In this document: positions 26,581-35,091 of the stretch, piece after piece
How the letters are laid out: each line of letters opens with the position of its first letter
How positions within the stretch are numbered: the stretch's first letter is position 1
Source: Pectobacterium atrosepticum
GTDB lineage: Bacteria; Pseudomonadota; Gammaproteobacteria; Enterobacterales; Enterobacteriaceae
Assembly: GCA_019056595.1 (NCBI GenBank)
Contig: CP036162.1
Location: forward strand, 48,253 to 112,252
Direction of reading: 5' to 3'
Length of the DNA: 64,000 nucleotides
Made by a program: the position numbers and the translations under genes
Notes under the pieces: model-generated
What the model was told of the DNA's origin: nothing
The model's input: only the letters and a program-made list of their open reading frames with translations
Databases searched by the model: none

Positions 26581-26963
26581 TTATTCCTGAACAAAAGAAG
26601 TCCCTTTAAAAAGGGAGGTGTAATGACATGCGCGGCGTAAACGCCTGCGCGATGTAGCACCCTCCGCTCTGCTCCGGGCAAAAAACCTCCTTCCACATCC
26701 AAGCTGTTAAACAATGAAAATGACTTCGCTCGCAATCGTCGTACCGACGATACCGCTCAGATAAAACACCTCTATGCTCCTCCCACGCCACAGGCGCGGG
26801 CCCCAAACTTTCTTCACCTAAAAGCCAATCCTCAGCTTCAATAGCTACTAAAACCTTTCGACTCCTCTTACAGCAGTAATAAAGTTCAGCTCCATATGTT
26901 CCAAGACATACGCGGTAAGAACTTTCGTACAGCCCCCGGGCACCGGCTTTGCCGGCACCACGG

Positions 26964-27232
26964 CTCCGGAAATCACGCCCTGTACGTCGCAAGCGCCGTA
27001 CAGCCCGAATCACCGGAGTTAAAAGGGCTTAATGGAACTATATCATTGCTATAAGCGGGTTTAGGCTTTACAGGGCGAAGGGTTCGATAGGTGAAATCTA
27101 TCAAATAGTAACCGGCTTCGCCGGGCGTTCCGGCGGATGTAACCACAGTGCTTTATTCAACCAGTTTTCCGCCTGCATGCGTCGCTAGCGACGCATTGTA
27201 TGACACGCTGCGCACTGCTCGCGCGTCTGAAG
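26964..27232 (+). repeat. dispersed repeat, copy 1
   Basis: 26964-27018 matches 61518-61576 (shared AAATCACGCCCTG and CAGCCCGAATCA), and 27113-27232 matches 61674-61787 (shared TTTCCGCCTGC, TGCGCACTGCTC). The middle is diverged. Both copies stand upstream of a plus-strand gene. Confidence 0.65.
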
Positions 27233-27321
27233 TAAATATAAAAACCTTATATTACATTAGGTTAAATGTAAAATTGCGTTATAATTAAACAATTCAGACA
27301 GGTGAAATTAGAGGTATTTAC

Positions 27322-27723
27322 ATGGCAGAAGGACAGCAACGAATCAGCCTGAATCAGTCGCTGACTAAAATGAGCAGCATATGGCCATTGCTATGGCCAG
27401 GTTGGAAACGCCGACGCTTTCGGCCGGTTGCCATCGGTATTGCACAACAGATGCACCAGTGGGTGAATGACCATCCTGATTGCCCACTGACTCATGGTGA
27501 GATTGTTCGTGTCATGCGCTTTGTGACCAACCAGTTAAGCTACCTTGAGCAGATGACCTACGGTGCGTCACGTTATGATCTGGACGGACAGCCTGCGGCC
27601 AGTGTGACTGCAGAAGAAGCCCTGTTCTCACAGGCTCGGATTGACGCAATTCACAAGCAGATAGCTCAGCGTAAGGCCAACAGCCACGAACAAAATCAGA
27701 GGGTACCGTATCGTGGAGACTGA
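27322..27723 (+). CDS. ProQ/FinO-family RNA chaperone
   Basis: 133 aa. The ProQ/FINO core is recognisable: FRPVAIGIAQQMHQWV, MRFVTNQLSYLEQM, then GASRYDLDGQPAASVT. FinO-type proteins bind sRNA terminators; plasmid members repress transfer or regulate host genes. Being next to the replication unit it could act on the antisense RNA; this is inference. AGAGG lies before the ATG. Its stop overlaps the start of the next, disrupted gene. Confidence 0.85.
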   Translation: MAEGQQRISLNQSLTKMSSIWPLLWPGWKRRRFRPVAIGIAQQMHQWVNDHPDCPLTHGEIVRVMRFVTNQLSYLEQMTYGASRYDLDGQPAASVTAEEALFSQARIDAIHKQIAQRKANSHEQNQRVPYRGD

Positions 27724-28189
27724 ACACAGGACACAGGGAATTGGGCATATGGCCTGGTGTGGACTGATCGCACTGGCGTTGGCCAGAGACGACAAACGAA
27801 TCAATTCGATCACGCAGGAAAACTTGTTTCTGACCAGTTGACTTGCTACGGCCCTGAAGCAACATCGTTTTCCCCGCGAGGTAGCATCCGATATCCAGTG
27901 GTTAATAAACAAAGGGCGCACACAGGGCATGCAGGCGAAGCTCGTCAGTACGCTTGAGTATCTCTGGCGTTCCTGCGCCGGTGAGATGGCTACACAGAGT
28001 GATTTATTTCGCCTGACCGCGGCTGTCGAAACCGCTAAAGATAAGGGCTGGAACTACTGTTTATTGAACGATCGAGAGTGGATTAATCCCCCTGACATTA
28101 ACGTCGTTTCTGATGCGAAACGTATTCATCTGTCACGTTCACTGCTTGATAAAGGGTTTGATGATGATGGGCAGCAGTCTACACCACTG

Positions 28190-28195
28190 TATATA
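28190..28195. repeat. target-site duplication, left
   Basis: TATATA directly before the GGGGTCAG end of the transposon; the same six bases follow the right end at 32357-32362. Tn3-family elements usually make 5-bp duplications, and the palindrome makes the sixth base ambiguous. Confidence 0.85.
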
Positions 28196-28233
28196 GGGGT
28201 CAGTTTGGATATCGAAAATTATTGTACGTTAAG
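28196..28233 (+). repeat. terminal inverted repeat, left
   Basis: 38 bp, identical to the inverse of 32319-32356. The stop codon of tnpA lies inside it. Confidence 0.92.
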
Positions 28234-31206
28234 GCTATTTTTTGACCTTTCTACTTTAGCGGGCCTCAGCCGACGAAACTTACCGAAAGCCGGTATCCGG
28301 TTACTCTTCCAGATATAATCGCCTGTCAGATTGATGTGTTCCCAGCCTAGCGGCGACAAATGCGACAGCAGTTGCTCGTTGATCTTCACCCCTTTACGCT
28401 TCAGGGCATCGACCGCTCTTTCCATATAGACGGTATTCCACAGCGAGATAGCCGCCGTCAGCAGCGTCAGTCCACTGGCGCGATAGCTCTGATTTTCCGG
28501 TTTTCGGTCCCTGATTTCACCCAGCCGGTGCAGGAATACCGCACGCGCCAGCGCGTTACGGGCTTCTCCTTTATTCAGTCCCGCCTGTACACGCCGACGC
28601 AGTGCCGGATCGCGGAACCAGTCGAGCATAAACAGAGTTCGTTCAATACGGCCAATTTCTCTCAATGCTTTGGCAAGTCCGTTTTGCTTGGGGTAGCTGG
28701 CAAGCTTTTTCAGCATCAGGGATGCCGTCACGGTTCCCTGCTTTATCGAGGTTGCCAGACGCAGCACTTCACGCCAGTGAATTTCGATCTCTTTCAGATT
28801 CAGGCTGGTCGTTGATATCAGTGACTGAAGCGCCGGGTATTGGTCTGCTTTCCCTTTGATAAACAGTTTCTTGTCGTGGAGATCCCTGATTCGTGGACAG
28901 AACGCAAATCCCAGCAGATGCATCAGGGCAAAGACATGATCGGTGAAACCCGCGGTATCGGTGTAATGCTCCCTGATTTCCAGGTCGCTTTCGTGGTACA
29001 GCAAGCCATCGAGAACATGGGTTGAATCCCTGACCCGACTGATTATGCAGGTGTAAAACGGGCTGTATTGATCCGATATATGGGTATAAAACTGACGTCC
29101 AGGCTCCTGCCCATATTTCGGGTTAACCTGCCCTGCGTAGCGGCCTGAGCTGCCTGTTCTGAAATTTTGTCCGTCTGATGATGACGTTGTCCCGTCTCCC
29201 CAGAATGCCGCCAGAGGCCTTTTTCCCTGCGCATTTACCAGCTCTGCAAGAGCGGCTGAATAAGTTTCATCACGGATGTACCATGCCTGAATATCTTCGA
29301 GTGATGATTTGGTGCTCCCGGGGCAGGCTTCTGCCATTTTGGTCAGGCCAAGGTTGATGCCATCCGCAAGAATGGTGGTGAGGAGCAGTCGGGTATCGGG
29401 ACGGGTAATGTCATTTTTTATATGCGAAAAATGTTGGGTAAACGTCGTCCAGCTGTTTACCTCATCGAGAATTTCCGTGATTTTAGGTCGCGGTAGCATG
29501 CTGTAAACCAGCTCTGCCAGCGGTGAAACCTGCGCCGGAACGCAGTTATCCAGCGGAGAGACTTTTACGCCCCTGTCGGATATTTCCACATCGGGCAGCT
29601 CCCCAAGAGCAGCCATGGCATTGACCTCTTCAAGTCTGGACTGAAGCAGGGTCATACGGCTGGTAATGTACTCATGATAATCAGCAGATACGGGCAGTGG
29701 CAGCACCGGTGTGAGTTTGTCAAAGTCCTTTTCAGGTATGAGGTAATCATCAAAATTTTTGTAGCGGCGCGAGCCTTTAACCCAGATGTCCCCGGAGCGC
29801 AACGCTCCCTTAAGCTCGCTGAGCGCACAAAATTCATAATACTGCCGGTCAATACCCGCAGGCGTAATTACCACCTTGCGCCAGCTTTCAGGAACAAACT
29901 CAAGCGGCGCTGCCGCCGGAACTTTACGTGACTGCTTCCGGTACATATCCTTGATCACAACCAGTGCATCAGCCAGAGGTTGCGCTGCCGGGGTGGCGAC
30001 TAACTGTAAAGCGGACAACATGCGTGGGGCATATTTCCGTAATGTGCTGTATTTCTCGGTAATAATATGCAGCGGGTCAAAATTATTTTTTCTGGCGAGA
30101 TGGCGTGTTTCCTCCAGACTGGCCACAAATTCAGGCCATGGGAGTATGTTTTCTATTGCGAGCCATGGATCGCCACCGGAATCACGGGCAACAGACAGCG
30201 CCTGACCGACATCGATGTACTGCCTCAGTTTTGACTGGATCAGCTTTCCAGTCTGCTGAAGGCGCTCAGCCTGTGTTCTTTTGGCTTTGCTGAAAAGGCT
30301 GTTCAGCATTCGCTCATGCAGTTCAATCACTTCGTCTGTCAGTGTGGCTCTGGCTTCTTCCAGTACGCAGACCAGGATCGCATGACGGCGGGCTGCTGAA
30401 AATCGGGTCAAATCCCGGCTACTCATCTTTCGGCCTTCCCGCGCCAGTTTCAGCAACCGATTCTGGTGAATAGCACGATCTATACCTTCAGGTAATGCCA
30501 GCGATTCAATGCTGCTGAGCCGATCAAGATGTTGCAGCACATTCTTACCATTGATTTTACCCGGCGGTTGCAGAAGCCATGTCAGCCTGGAAGGCTGATT
30601 ATCTGATGACTCAAGTAAACGATCCAGGGCATCCCTGTGAGCCGGAATTAACGGGGCATTCAGGGTCTGAAATACGATTTTATCGCCGCCTGCCATGGCC
30701 TCAGCACAGGTACGCTCCACGACATCAATCGCGGGGATTATCACGTTGTTCTGCCGGAGATAGACCAGTAACTCTTCGGCCAGGAGAATACCTTTATCGG
30801 TGCGCGTCGCCATCGACAACAGGTGTGTAATACAGTCCTGCTGTATTTTGCCGGTGAACGCCTTTACGCCAAGATAGCGGTACAGTTCGGTTAAATGCTC
30901 ACGCCGGGTCGTATCCCGGCCGGAAAGGTAAGCAGGCCAGAGATTCCCGGTAAGCTTTAGCCTGCTGGCGATATGCTTCAGCAACGCATCAGAGGGTGGG
31001 ATTTTTTTATCCGGGGCAAAGCCAACATTTTTCAGATAGCAAAGAAGGACGGCAAAACCAAAACGGCTGGCGGGTTTACGGTGAGCACTGATAAGCGCCA
31101 GATCATGCTCACTGAAATAGGCCATTCGGGTCAGCGTTAACTCATCGTCCGGTAATGCCAGTAATGATTCTCTTTCCGACAGAGAAAGAATCTGCCTCCT
31201 TGCCAT
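28219..31206 (-). CDS. tnpA: Tn3-family transposase TnpA
   Basis: 995 aa, the normal length of Tn3-type transposases. The catalytic DDE set is recognisable: first Asp in TSSSDGQNF (near residue 690), second in THVLDGLLYHES and Glu in NKGEARNALARAVF. It carries out replicative transposition by binding the 38-bp ends. Its last codons, NVQ and stop, fall within the left end. It is divergent from tnpR across the res region. Confidence 0.95.
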   Translation of the reverse strand: MARRQILSLSERESLLALPDDELTLTRMAYFSEHDLALISAHRKPASRFGFAVLLCYLKNVGFAPDKKIPPSDALLKHIASRLKLTGNLWPAYLSGRDTTRREHLTELYRYLGVKAFTGKIQQDCITHLLSMATRTDKGILLAEELLVYLRQNNVIIPAIDVVERTCAEAMAGGDKIVFQTLNAPLIPAHRDALDRLLESSDNQPSRLTWLLQPPGKINGKNVLQHLDRLSSIESLALPEGIDRAIHQNRLLKLAREGRKMSSRDLTRFSAARRHAILVCVLEEARATLTDEVIELHERMLNSLFSKAKRTQAERLQQTGKLIQSKLRQYIDVGQALSVARDSGGDPWLAIENILPWPEFVASLEETRHLARKNNFDPLHIITEKYSTLRKYAPRMLSALQLVATPAAQPLADALVVIKDMYRKQSRKVPAAAPLEFVPESWRKVVITPAGIDRQYYEFCALSELKGALRSGDIWVKGSRRYKNFDDYLIPEKDFDKLTPVLPLPVSADYHEYITSRMTLLQSRLEEVNAMAALGELPDVEISDRGVKVSPLDNCVPAQVSPLAELVYSMLPRPKITEILDEVNSWTTFTQHFSHIKNDITRPDTRLLLTTILADGINLGLTKMAEACPGSTKSSLEDIQAWYIRDETYSAALAELVNAQGKRPLAAFWGDGTTSSSDGQNFRTGSSGRYAGQVNPKYGQEPGRQFYTHISDQYSPFYTCIISRVRDSTHVLDGLLYHESDLEIREHYTDTAGFTDHVFALMHLLGFAFCPRIRDLHDKKLFIKGKADQYPALQSLISTTSLNLKEIEIHWREVLRLATSIKQGTVTASLMLKKLASYPKQNGLAKALREIGRIERTLFMLDWFRDPALRRRVQAGLNKGEARNALARAVFLHRLGEIRDRKPENQSYRASGLTLLTAAISLWNTVYMERAVDALKRKGVKINEQLLSHLSPLGWEHINLTGDYIWKSNRIPAFGKFRRLRPAKVERSKNSLNVQ

Positions 31207-31224
31207 ATGTTTCCCTCATAAATT

Positions 31225-31372
31225 ATTTGATGCGCAATTTTTAACAAAAATGGTTATCGCATAAGGGTACACCCTGAGGCCATAATCAAAACGTGACGCC
31301 ACACCATGAATGACATAACCTATATGCGATAGAGTGAATGCAACAACCTAAATGCGATAGTGTGGTTAAAAA
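31225..31372. promoter_or_regulatory. res site and divergent promoters of tnpA/tnpR
   Basis: The spacer between the divergent genes contains related TATCGCATA/TATGCGATA motifs in both orientations (near 31255, 31323 and 31352), as expected for resolvase subsites. Cointegrates would be resolved here; TnpR binding would also repress both genes. Confidence 0.7.
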
Positions 31373-32020
31373 ATGTTTATCAGAGCTTATTTGAGGGCAT
31401 CGACGGAAGATCAGTTCGCCGGTCGTGCAAAAGAGATGTTGGAACAGTTCGTCCAGGAACGGGGACATAAAATCGCCAGCTACTACCGGGAGAATATCAG
31501 CGGAATAAAACTTGATCGCCCGGAGCTGGGACGCTTATTGATGGACAGTCACCGCAATGATATTTTGCTGGTCGAGCAGATAGACCGCCTGACACGTCTT
31601 AGCAACAGCGACTGGATAACGCTGAAAAAGCAGATAGAACAATACGAGCTGCGTATTGTAAGTCTGGATGTTCCTACATCATGGCAGGCGCTGTCAGATA
31701 AAGACCCTTCGCAGGCTGACCCGATCACCCGTGCCGTGATAACCGCCATCAATAACATGCTTATCGACCTGATGGCCGCGATGTCGCATAAGGACTGGTT
31801 GAGTCGTCGACAACGTCAAAAACAAGGAATTGAACGCGCACATAATATGGGGAAATATCGGGGTAAACAGGCTAATCAGGAGCGACACGAGAAAGTTCTG
31901 TATTACCGTCAGGTAAAAAAACTGAGTATCCGCGAAACAGCCGATGCCACAGGCTACAGTCCATCTCAGATATGTCGAATTCAGGCATTACACCGGAAAA
32001 TCCAGTCAGAAGTGGAGTAG
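31373..32020 (+). CDS. tnpR: serine resolvase TnpR
   Basis: 215 aa. The serine recombinase start is AYLRASTEDQ with the nucleophile Ser near residue 10, then EQIDRLTRLS, and a C-terminal HTH (SIRETADATGYSPSQICRIQ). It resolves transposition cointegrates at the adjacent res site. It is slightly longer than Tn3 resolvase (185 aa), closer to the group with an extended linker. Confidence 0.92.
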   Translation: MFIRAYLRASTEDQFAGRAKEMLEQFVQERGHKIASYYRENISGIKLDRPELGRLLMDSHRNDILLVEQIDRLTRLSNSDWITLKKQIEQYELRIVSLDVPTSWQALSDKDPSQADPITRAVITAINNMLIDLMAAMSHKDWLSRRQRQKQGIERAHNMGKYRGKQANQERHEKVLYYRQVKKLSIRETADATGYSPSQICRIQALHRKIQSEVE

Positions 32021-32036
32021 CTACGTTACAATTATG

Positions 32037-32243
32037 CTACACAAGGGATATGATTTTTCTGGCTTTTTCAAAGTGATCCAGCTTCATCTCCATGATCCAC
32101 CATTCGGCTACTTCCATGAGTAATTCCGGATCATCGTTCTTGTTGGCAAAAAAGGCATAAAATGACACGCCAACATCATCTCCTTTCACCGCTATCTTAG
32201 CTTCACATACCTTCACAATTTTCGCTCGAATACTGGCTCTCAT
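32037..32243 (-). CDS. small passenger protein of the transposon, unknown function
   Basis: 68 aa from ATG 32243, which has AGGGAAAG upstream; the frame is open to 32282 but that start has no site. It contains VCEAKIAVKGDDVGVSFYAF and ends HFEKARKIISLV. It lies between tnpR and the right end, convergent to tnpR. No family recognised; small acidic proteins in this place can be antitoxin-like or regulatory, but nothing here proves it. Confidence 0.6.
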   Translation of the reverse strand: MRASIRAKIVKVCEAKIAVKGDDVGVSFYAFFANKNDDPELLMEVAEWWIMEMKLDHFEKARKIISLV

Positions 32244-32318
32244 TATCTTTCCCTGATGGTTGCTGAGGACACATGCTACCACACACTGGCGAATGGGTAG
32301 GAAAGGTTAAAAATTAGT

Positions 32319-32356
32319 CTTAACGTACAATAATTTTCGATATCCAAACTGACCCC
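32319..32356 (-). repeat. terminal inverted repeat, right
   Basis: Perfect inverse of 28196-28233; followed by TATATA 32357-32362. Confidence 0.92.
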
Positions 32357-32362
32357 TATATA
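32357..32362. repeat. target-site duplication, right
   Basis: TATATA, the same as 28190-28195, where the interrupted gene resumes. Confidence 0.85.
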
Positions 32363-32499
32363 CGCCTAACGGGAAATGTGGCTGAACTACGGTCTCAGAT
32401 TGAGCCATTCGGATGGCATGTCACTGAAGAGTTATCAGAAGACGGAATTTACCAGCTACTGGCATTGATGCCGGCATAACTAATTAAAAAGAAGAGAGC

Positions 32500-33480
32500 A
32501 TGATGTCGGACGACGGATTTCGTACGGACAGACTAGACAAGAGACCGTTTTTGCACAGAGTCGCAGGCGCGCTGTGGGAGGAGTTCAGGCATTTTACCGG
32601 CTATCCGGAAGGCCTGTCCCGTGCGATCAGGAGTGGCTTGTTTTGCCCGATCCCGTTGCAACATAGCCCAGACACTTTCTGGCTGCGGTCTGTGGTGTCC
32701 TGGCATACCTGGATGTCAACCTCTCGGTACGGTATTCCTTATGCTCTGCACTATCTGCAACCTGACTGCGATCGTCAGTTTATGAGCAGCGACGTGGTTG
32801 TGCCAGAGGTCGCCAATCTGGTTCAGGAAGAGGTGATTGAAGGTTTTTCCTGCGATATCACTGATATCAAAGGGATTGGCGCGTCCAAATCCAGTGAATA
32901 TGACATCAATGATATTGATGAATTTCCTATGCTGCGTTGCCCGTCTTTCGTTGAACCGGTCACTGAAGAGCATTTGTTGGAAAATATGCGATGGGGAGAG
33001 ATCCGACTCCACCGACTGTATTTTGATGACTACGCCTGGGCGCGACGTCGTTTGTATTGGTGCAATAGCGGAGGTTCGCATCATTTCGGTGCCGCCCGCT
33101 ACCAAGCTGTCAGGCTGAATAGATGCATCAAGCTAACCGGAAAGCTGTGGCGCTACTCGATCAATGTGCCAATGGTTTTGCGACTCCAGCAGCATTGGCG
33201 GCTGTTTTTAATCCCGGAACGAGAGGTCTTTGGCCACTTTTATCACGCCATGAAAGCATTTTCGTGCCCCTTTGGTTACTCCGGGCTCCCGTATAATTTA
33301 CATTCCCCGTCTCATGCCGCAGACGCTTTGAGTATTGTTTGGCTGGCACGTGATAATCGCAAAGCCACTGCGGTCGCTGATATGTTGGAAACTGCCGGAT
33401 TTCCTGATTTTGGAAGGTGTCTGGATGAATTAGTGCAGGCGACACGAACAAATTCGAATGCTTTTGGATTTGGCTCCTGA
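32500..33480 (+). CDS. hypothetical protein (DUF6685-like, tentative)
   Basis: 326 aa, soluble, Trp- and His-rich (RSVVSWHTWMSTSRYG, CNSGGSHHFGAARY, SPSHAADALSIVWLARDN). It may belong to the DUF6685 group, judged from memory only. It starts 20 bp after the disrupted gene and could have been its operon partner together with the proQ/finO gene. No catalytic motif that I can name. Confidence 0.7.
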   Translation: MMSDDGFRTDRLDKRPFLHRVAGALWEEFRHFTGYPEGLSRAIRSGLFCPIPLQHSPDTFWLRSVVSWHTWMSTSRYGIPYALHYLQPDCDRQFMSSDVVVPEVANLVQEEVIEGFSCDITDIKGIGASKSSEYDINDIDEFPMLRCPSFVEPVTEEHLLENMRWGEIRLHRLYFDDYAWARRRLYWCNSGGSHHFGAARYQAVRLNRCIKLTGKLWRYSINVPMVLRLQQHWRLFLIPEREVFGHFYHAMKAFSCPFGYSGLPYNLHSPSHAADALSIVWLARDNRKATAVADMLETAGFPDFGRCLDELVQATRTNSNAFGFGS

Positions 33481-33493
33481 ACAAACATCGACG

Positions 33494-34243
33494 TCATAGT
33501 GAGCGTTGACGGAGTTCATCGACATGACGGGCTATCAGCGTGCCGGCCAGGCTGATGTTCAGACTCGTCATGTTGCAACGCAGTGTGGTGAGCATCTCCG
33601 TGCTGCTGCAGGTCACGTACGGTAACAGGCAACCGCGATAGGCCTGCGACGTGACGATCGTCAGCTGTGCGGCCGCGTCAGTGAGCGTGCCAATACCTGC
33701 ATTGACGTCTTGCTCGATAGCCTGAATATAAGTCGGTGAGCCAGCGATAACGAACCCGTCTGCGGGGTGCTGCCGCATCAGCATAGCCAGTGATGAACAA
33801 CGCCCGGGCAGCAATGGCTTTTGTGTCAGCTGTTCCCAGACTGCCGCGGGGGAATGAGGCATGTCTTTGAACGTCGCTTCATACGGTACGGCCGGATCGG
33901 CGCTGTGCCGCAGCCCCAGGCCTGCAGAAATCACCCACAACTCCAGCTGAGAAAACTGTTGTGCCAGGGCAATGGCTTTTCCCCAGTGAACCCCGCAATA
34001 CAGTGCAGCTGTCGGACGAACGCCGCCGCCCGTTGCATAGGCCGTCTGCACTTTTTGACGCCAGATCGTCATCGCCTCGTCGATCGGTAATGTTTCATAA
34101 GGAAATACCACGTCACCGGCGGGCGCCGTTTTGCCTTTGCTGCAGGTGGTGATCAGATGTACGCCGCGGGTGCGCAAGGCGTCGTGGCCAGCCTGATCCG
34201 GTTTCAGGGATAACGGGGTCATATCAACCCTCCTGTATTGCAT
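33494..34243 (-). CDS. hypothetical protein, DUF6884-like
   Basis: 249 aa. HLITTCSKGKTAPAGDVVFP, then ALYCGVHWGKAIALAQQF and VISAGLGLRHSADPAVPYEATF, recall the DUF6884 pattern (Cys-Ser/Thr-Lys start, 'ISA-x-G-L' strand, PY-x-x-TF). Such proteins have a nucleotide-base or sugar-transferase-like fold, but the substrate is unknown. It is divergent from the RES-domain gene with ~190 bp between them, so the two may be co-regulated. Confidence 0.65.
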   Translation of the reverse strand: MQYRRVDMTPLSLKPDQAGHDALRTRGVHLITTCSKGKTAPAGDVVFPYETLPIDEAMTIWRQKVQTAYATGGGVRPTAALYCGVHWGKAIALAQQFSQLELWVISAGLGLRHSADPAVPYEATFKDMPHSPAAVWEQLTQKPLLPGRCSSLAMLMRQHPADGFVIAGSPTYIQAIEQDVNAGIGTLTDAAAQLTIVTSQAYRGCLLPYVTCSSTEMLTTLRCNMTSLNISLAGTLIARHVDELRQRSL

Positions 34244-34435
34244 GAAAAAGTGTGAAAACTGTGCGCAAACAAACCGTTATTAGCTGAAATGGACTATGAT
34301 GTTTCCCGCTAGTCTGGATCATTATGGACGGCACTAATGTTGTCCTGGGCAAGCACAGGCAACCAACTCAATCAGCTAAGAGACTAAATCTTATGCTAAA
34401 TAAAAATATTTGCTTACAGAGAGGCAAGCGTACTT

Positions 34436-35062
34436 ATGGATTCACTATTCGAGGGAAACCTCCATGAAAAAGTAACTAGTCTTGTAGCGGCAGAGCAAGC
34501 GGGTGAGCTTCAGGTGACTGAAGTGATCCAGCCAGATACTGTTTACTACAAGCAACAACCAGAAAGTTTCGGGGGCAACGGGGTGTATTTCAATCCCGAC
34601 AGCAACAACCGTTTTTCGTTATCAGATAACTCAAAATCCCCCATGTACATGGCCGAGTCACCTCATACGGCATGTCATGAGTCTTACCAGGACGAAAAGT
34701 TTATAGACCAATCTGATTTTACAACGAACTGTATGGCAGAAATTCGTGTTCAAAGGCCGCTACGTGTATTTGATGAGCGCCTGCTCGCTCCCCATCTTGG
34801 GGTCGCGGTCGGTGACCTCATGGGGCCGAAAGCCGTCTATTCCGACACACAGCTACTGGCGAAAGAGCTTTCTCAGCATGCTGACGGGCTTACCTACCTG
34901 TCTCGCCACACGGGTTGTCCCTGTGTGGTTCTCTGGTCCGATGATGTTGCGGGGGCAGGGATGGTTTCGACTGACTCTGTAACGCCCCTGAGTGAATACA
35001 CCCACAACGGGAAAACGGGCAAAGAGATTTTAAAATCTCAGCTGGGTATTTTGGTCGTCTGA
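34436..35062 (+). CDS. RES-domain protein (probable NAD-degrading toxin)
   Basis: 208 aa. GVYFNPDSNNRFSLSDNSKS, PMYMAESPHTACHESYQ, a PLRVFDERLL strand and DGLTYLSRHTGCPCVVLWSD follow the RES domain order (start strand, 'YMAESP-TA-HE' helix, final 'YLSR' strand). RES toxins break down NAD+ by phosphorolysis. Unlike usual RES modules, no HTH antitoxin precedes it. Instead an antitoxin-like gene faces it at 35089-35742. Confidence 0.75.
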   Translation: MDSLFEGNLHEKVTSLVAAEQAGELQVTEVIQPDTVYYKQQPESFGGNGVYFNPDSNNRFSLSDNSKSPMYMAESPHTACHESYQDEKFIDQSDFTTNCMAEIRVQRPLRVFDERLLAPHLGVAVGDLMGPKAVYSDTQLLAKELSQHADGLTYLSRHTGCPCVVLWSDDVAGAGMVSTDSVTPLSEYTHNGKTGKEILKSQLGILVV

Positions 35063-35065
35063 GAT

Positions 35066-35091
35066 CCAATGGGCCGCGAGGCCCATTCTTA
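35066..35091. terminator. bidirectional hairpin between convergent genes
   Basis: AATGGGCCgcgaGGCCCATT lies exactly between the two convergent stops. The T-tract is weak on both strands. Confidence 0.55.

Larger units (their letters stand above)
26352..27321. other. candidate oriV region downstream of repA
   Basis: This 970-bp stretch follows repA without a gene I trust. It holds three TTCGAA boxes at exact 19-bp spacing (26535, 26554, 26573). Further on there is GC-rich hairpin-forming sequence shared with 61.5-61.8 kb, and finally an AT-rich promoter-like stretch before the proQ/finO gene. In the RepA_IncFII group the origin lies just past repA, so this is the best oriV candidate. A 135-codon frame on the minus strand (26606-27013) is probably not a gene. 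Confidence 0.55.
28196..32356. mobile_element. complete Tn3-family transposon (4,161 bp)
   Basis: Perfect 38-bp terminal inverted repeats start GGGGTCAGTTTGGATATCG (28196-28233 and 32319-32356). Inside are tnpA (minus), a res-like spacer, divergent tnpR (plus) and one small minus-strand passenger gene. TATATA flanks both ends and the target gene can be rejoined in frame, so this is a clean and probably recent insertion. No resistance or metabolic cargo is present. Confidence 0.93.
27713..32479 (+). pseudogene. plasmid gene split by a Tn3-family transposon and an in-frame TGA
   Basis: The left part runs from GTG 27713 (or ATG 27749) to TATATA at 28190-28195 and the right part from 32363 to TAA 32477-32479. 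Removing the transposon and one TATATA joins QQSTPLYI to RLTGNVAELRSQIEPF in one frame, ending LLALMPA. In addition TGA 27839-27841 breaks the frame after QENLFLTS, and the same frame reopens as LATALKQHRF. The intact protein would be ~187 aa, all soluble, of unknown family. The two lesions make it non-functional unless the 27929 ATG part is used. Confidence 0.8.

Noticed and set aside
26606..27013. 135-codon minus-strand frame after repA
   Set aside because: Its N-terminal part is the reverse of the dispersed GC-rich repeat and the frame covers the oriV candidate; the composition (Arg/Cys-rich) and lack of a ribosome site suggest a chance frame, although similar frames are annotated in databases.
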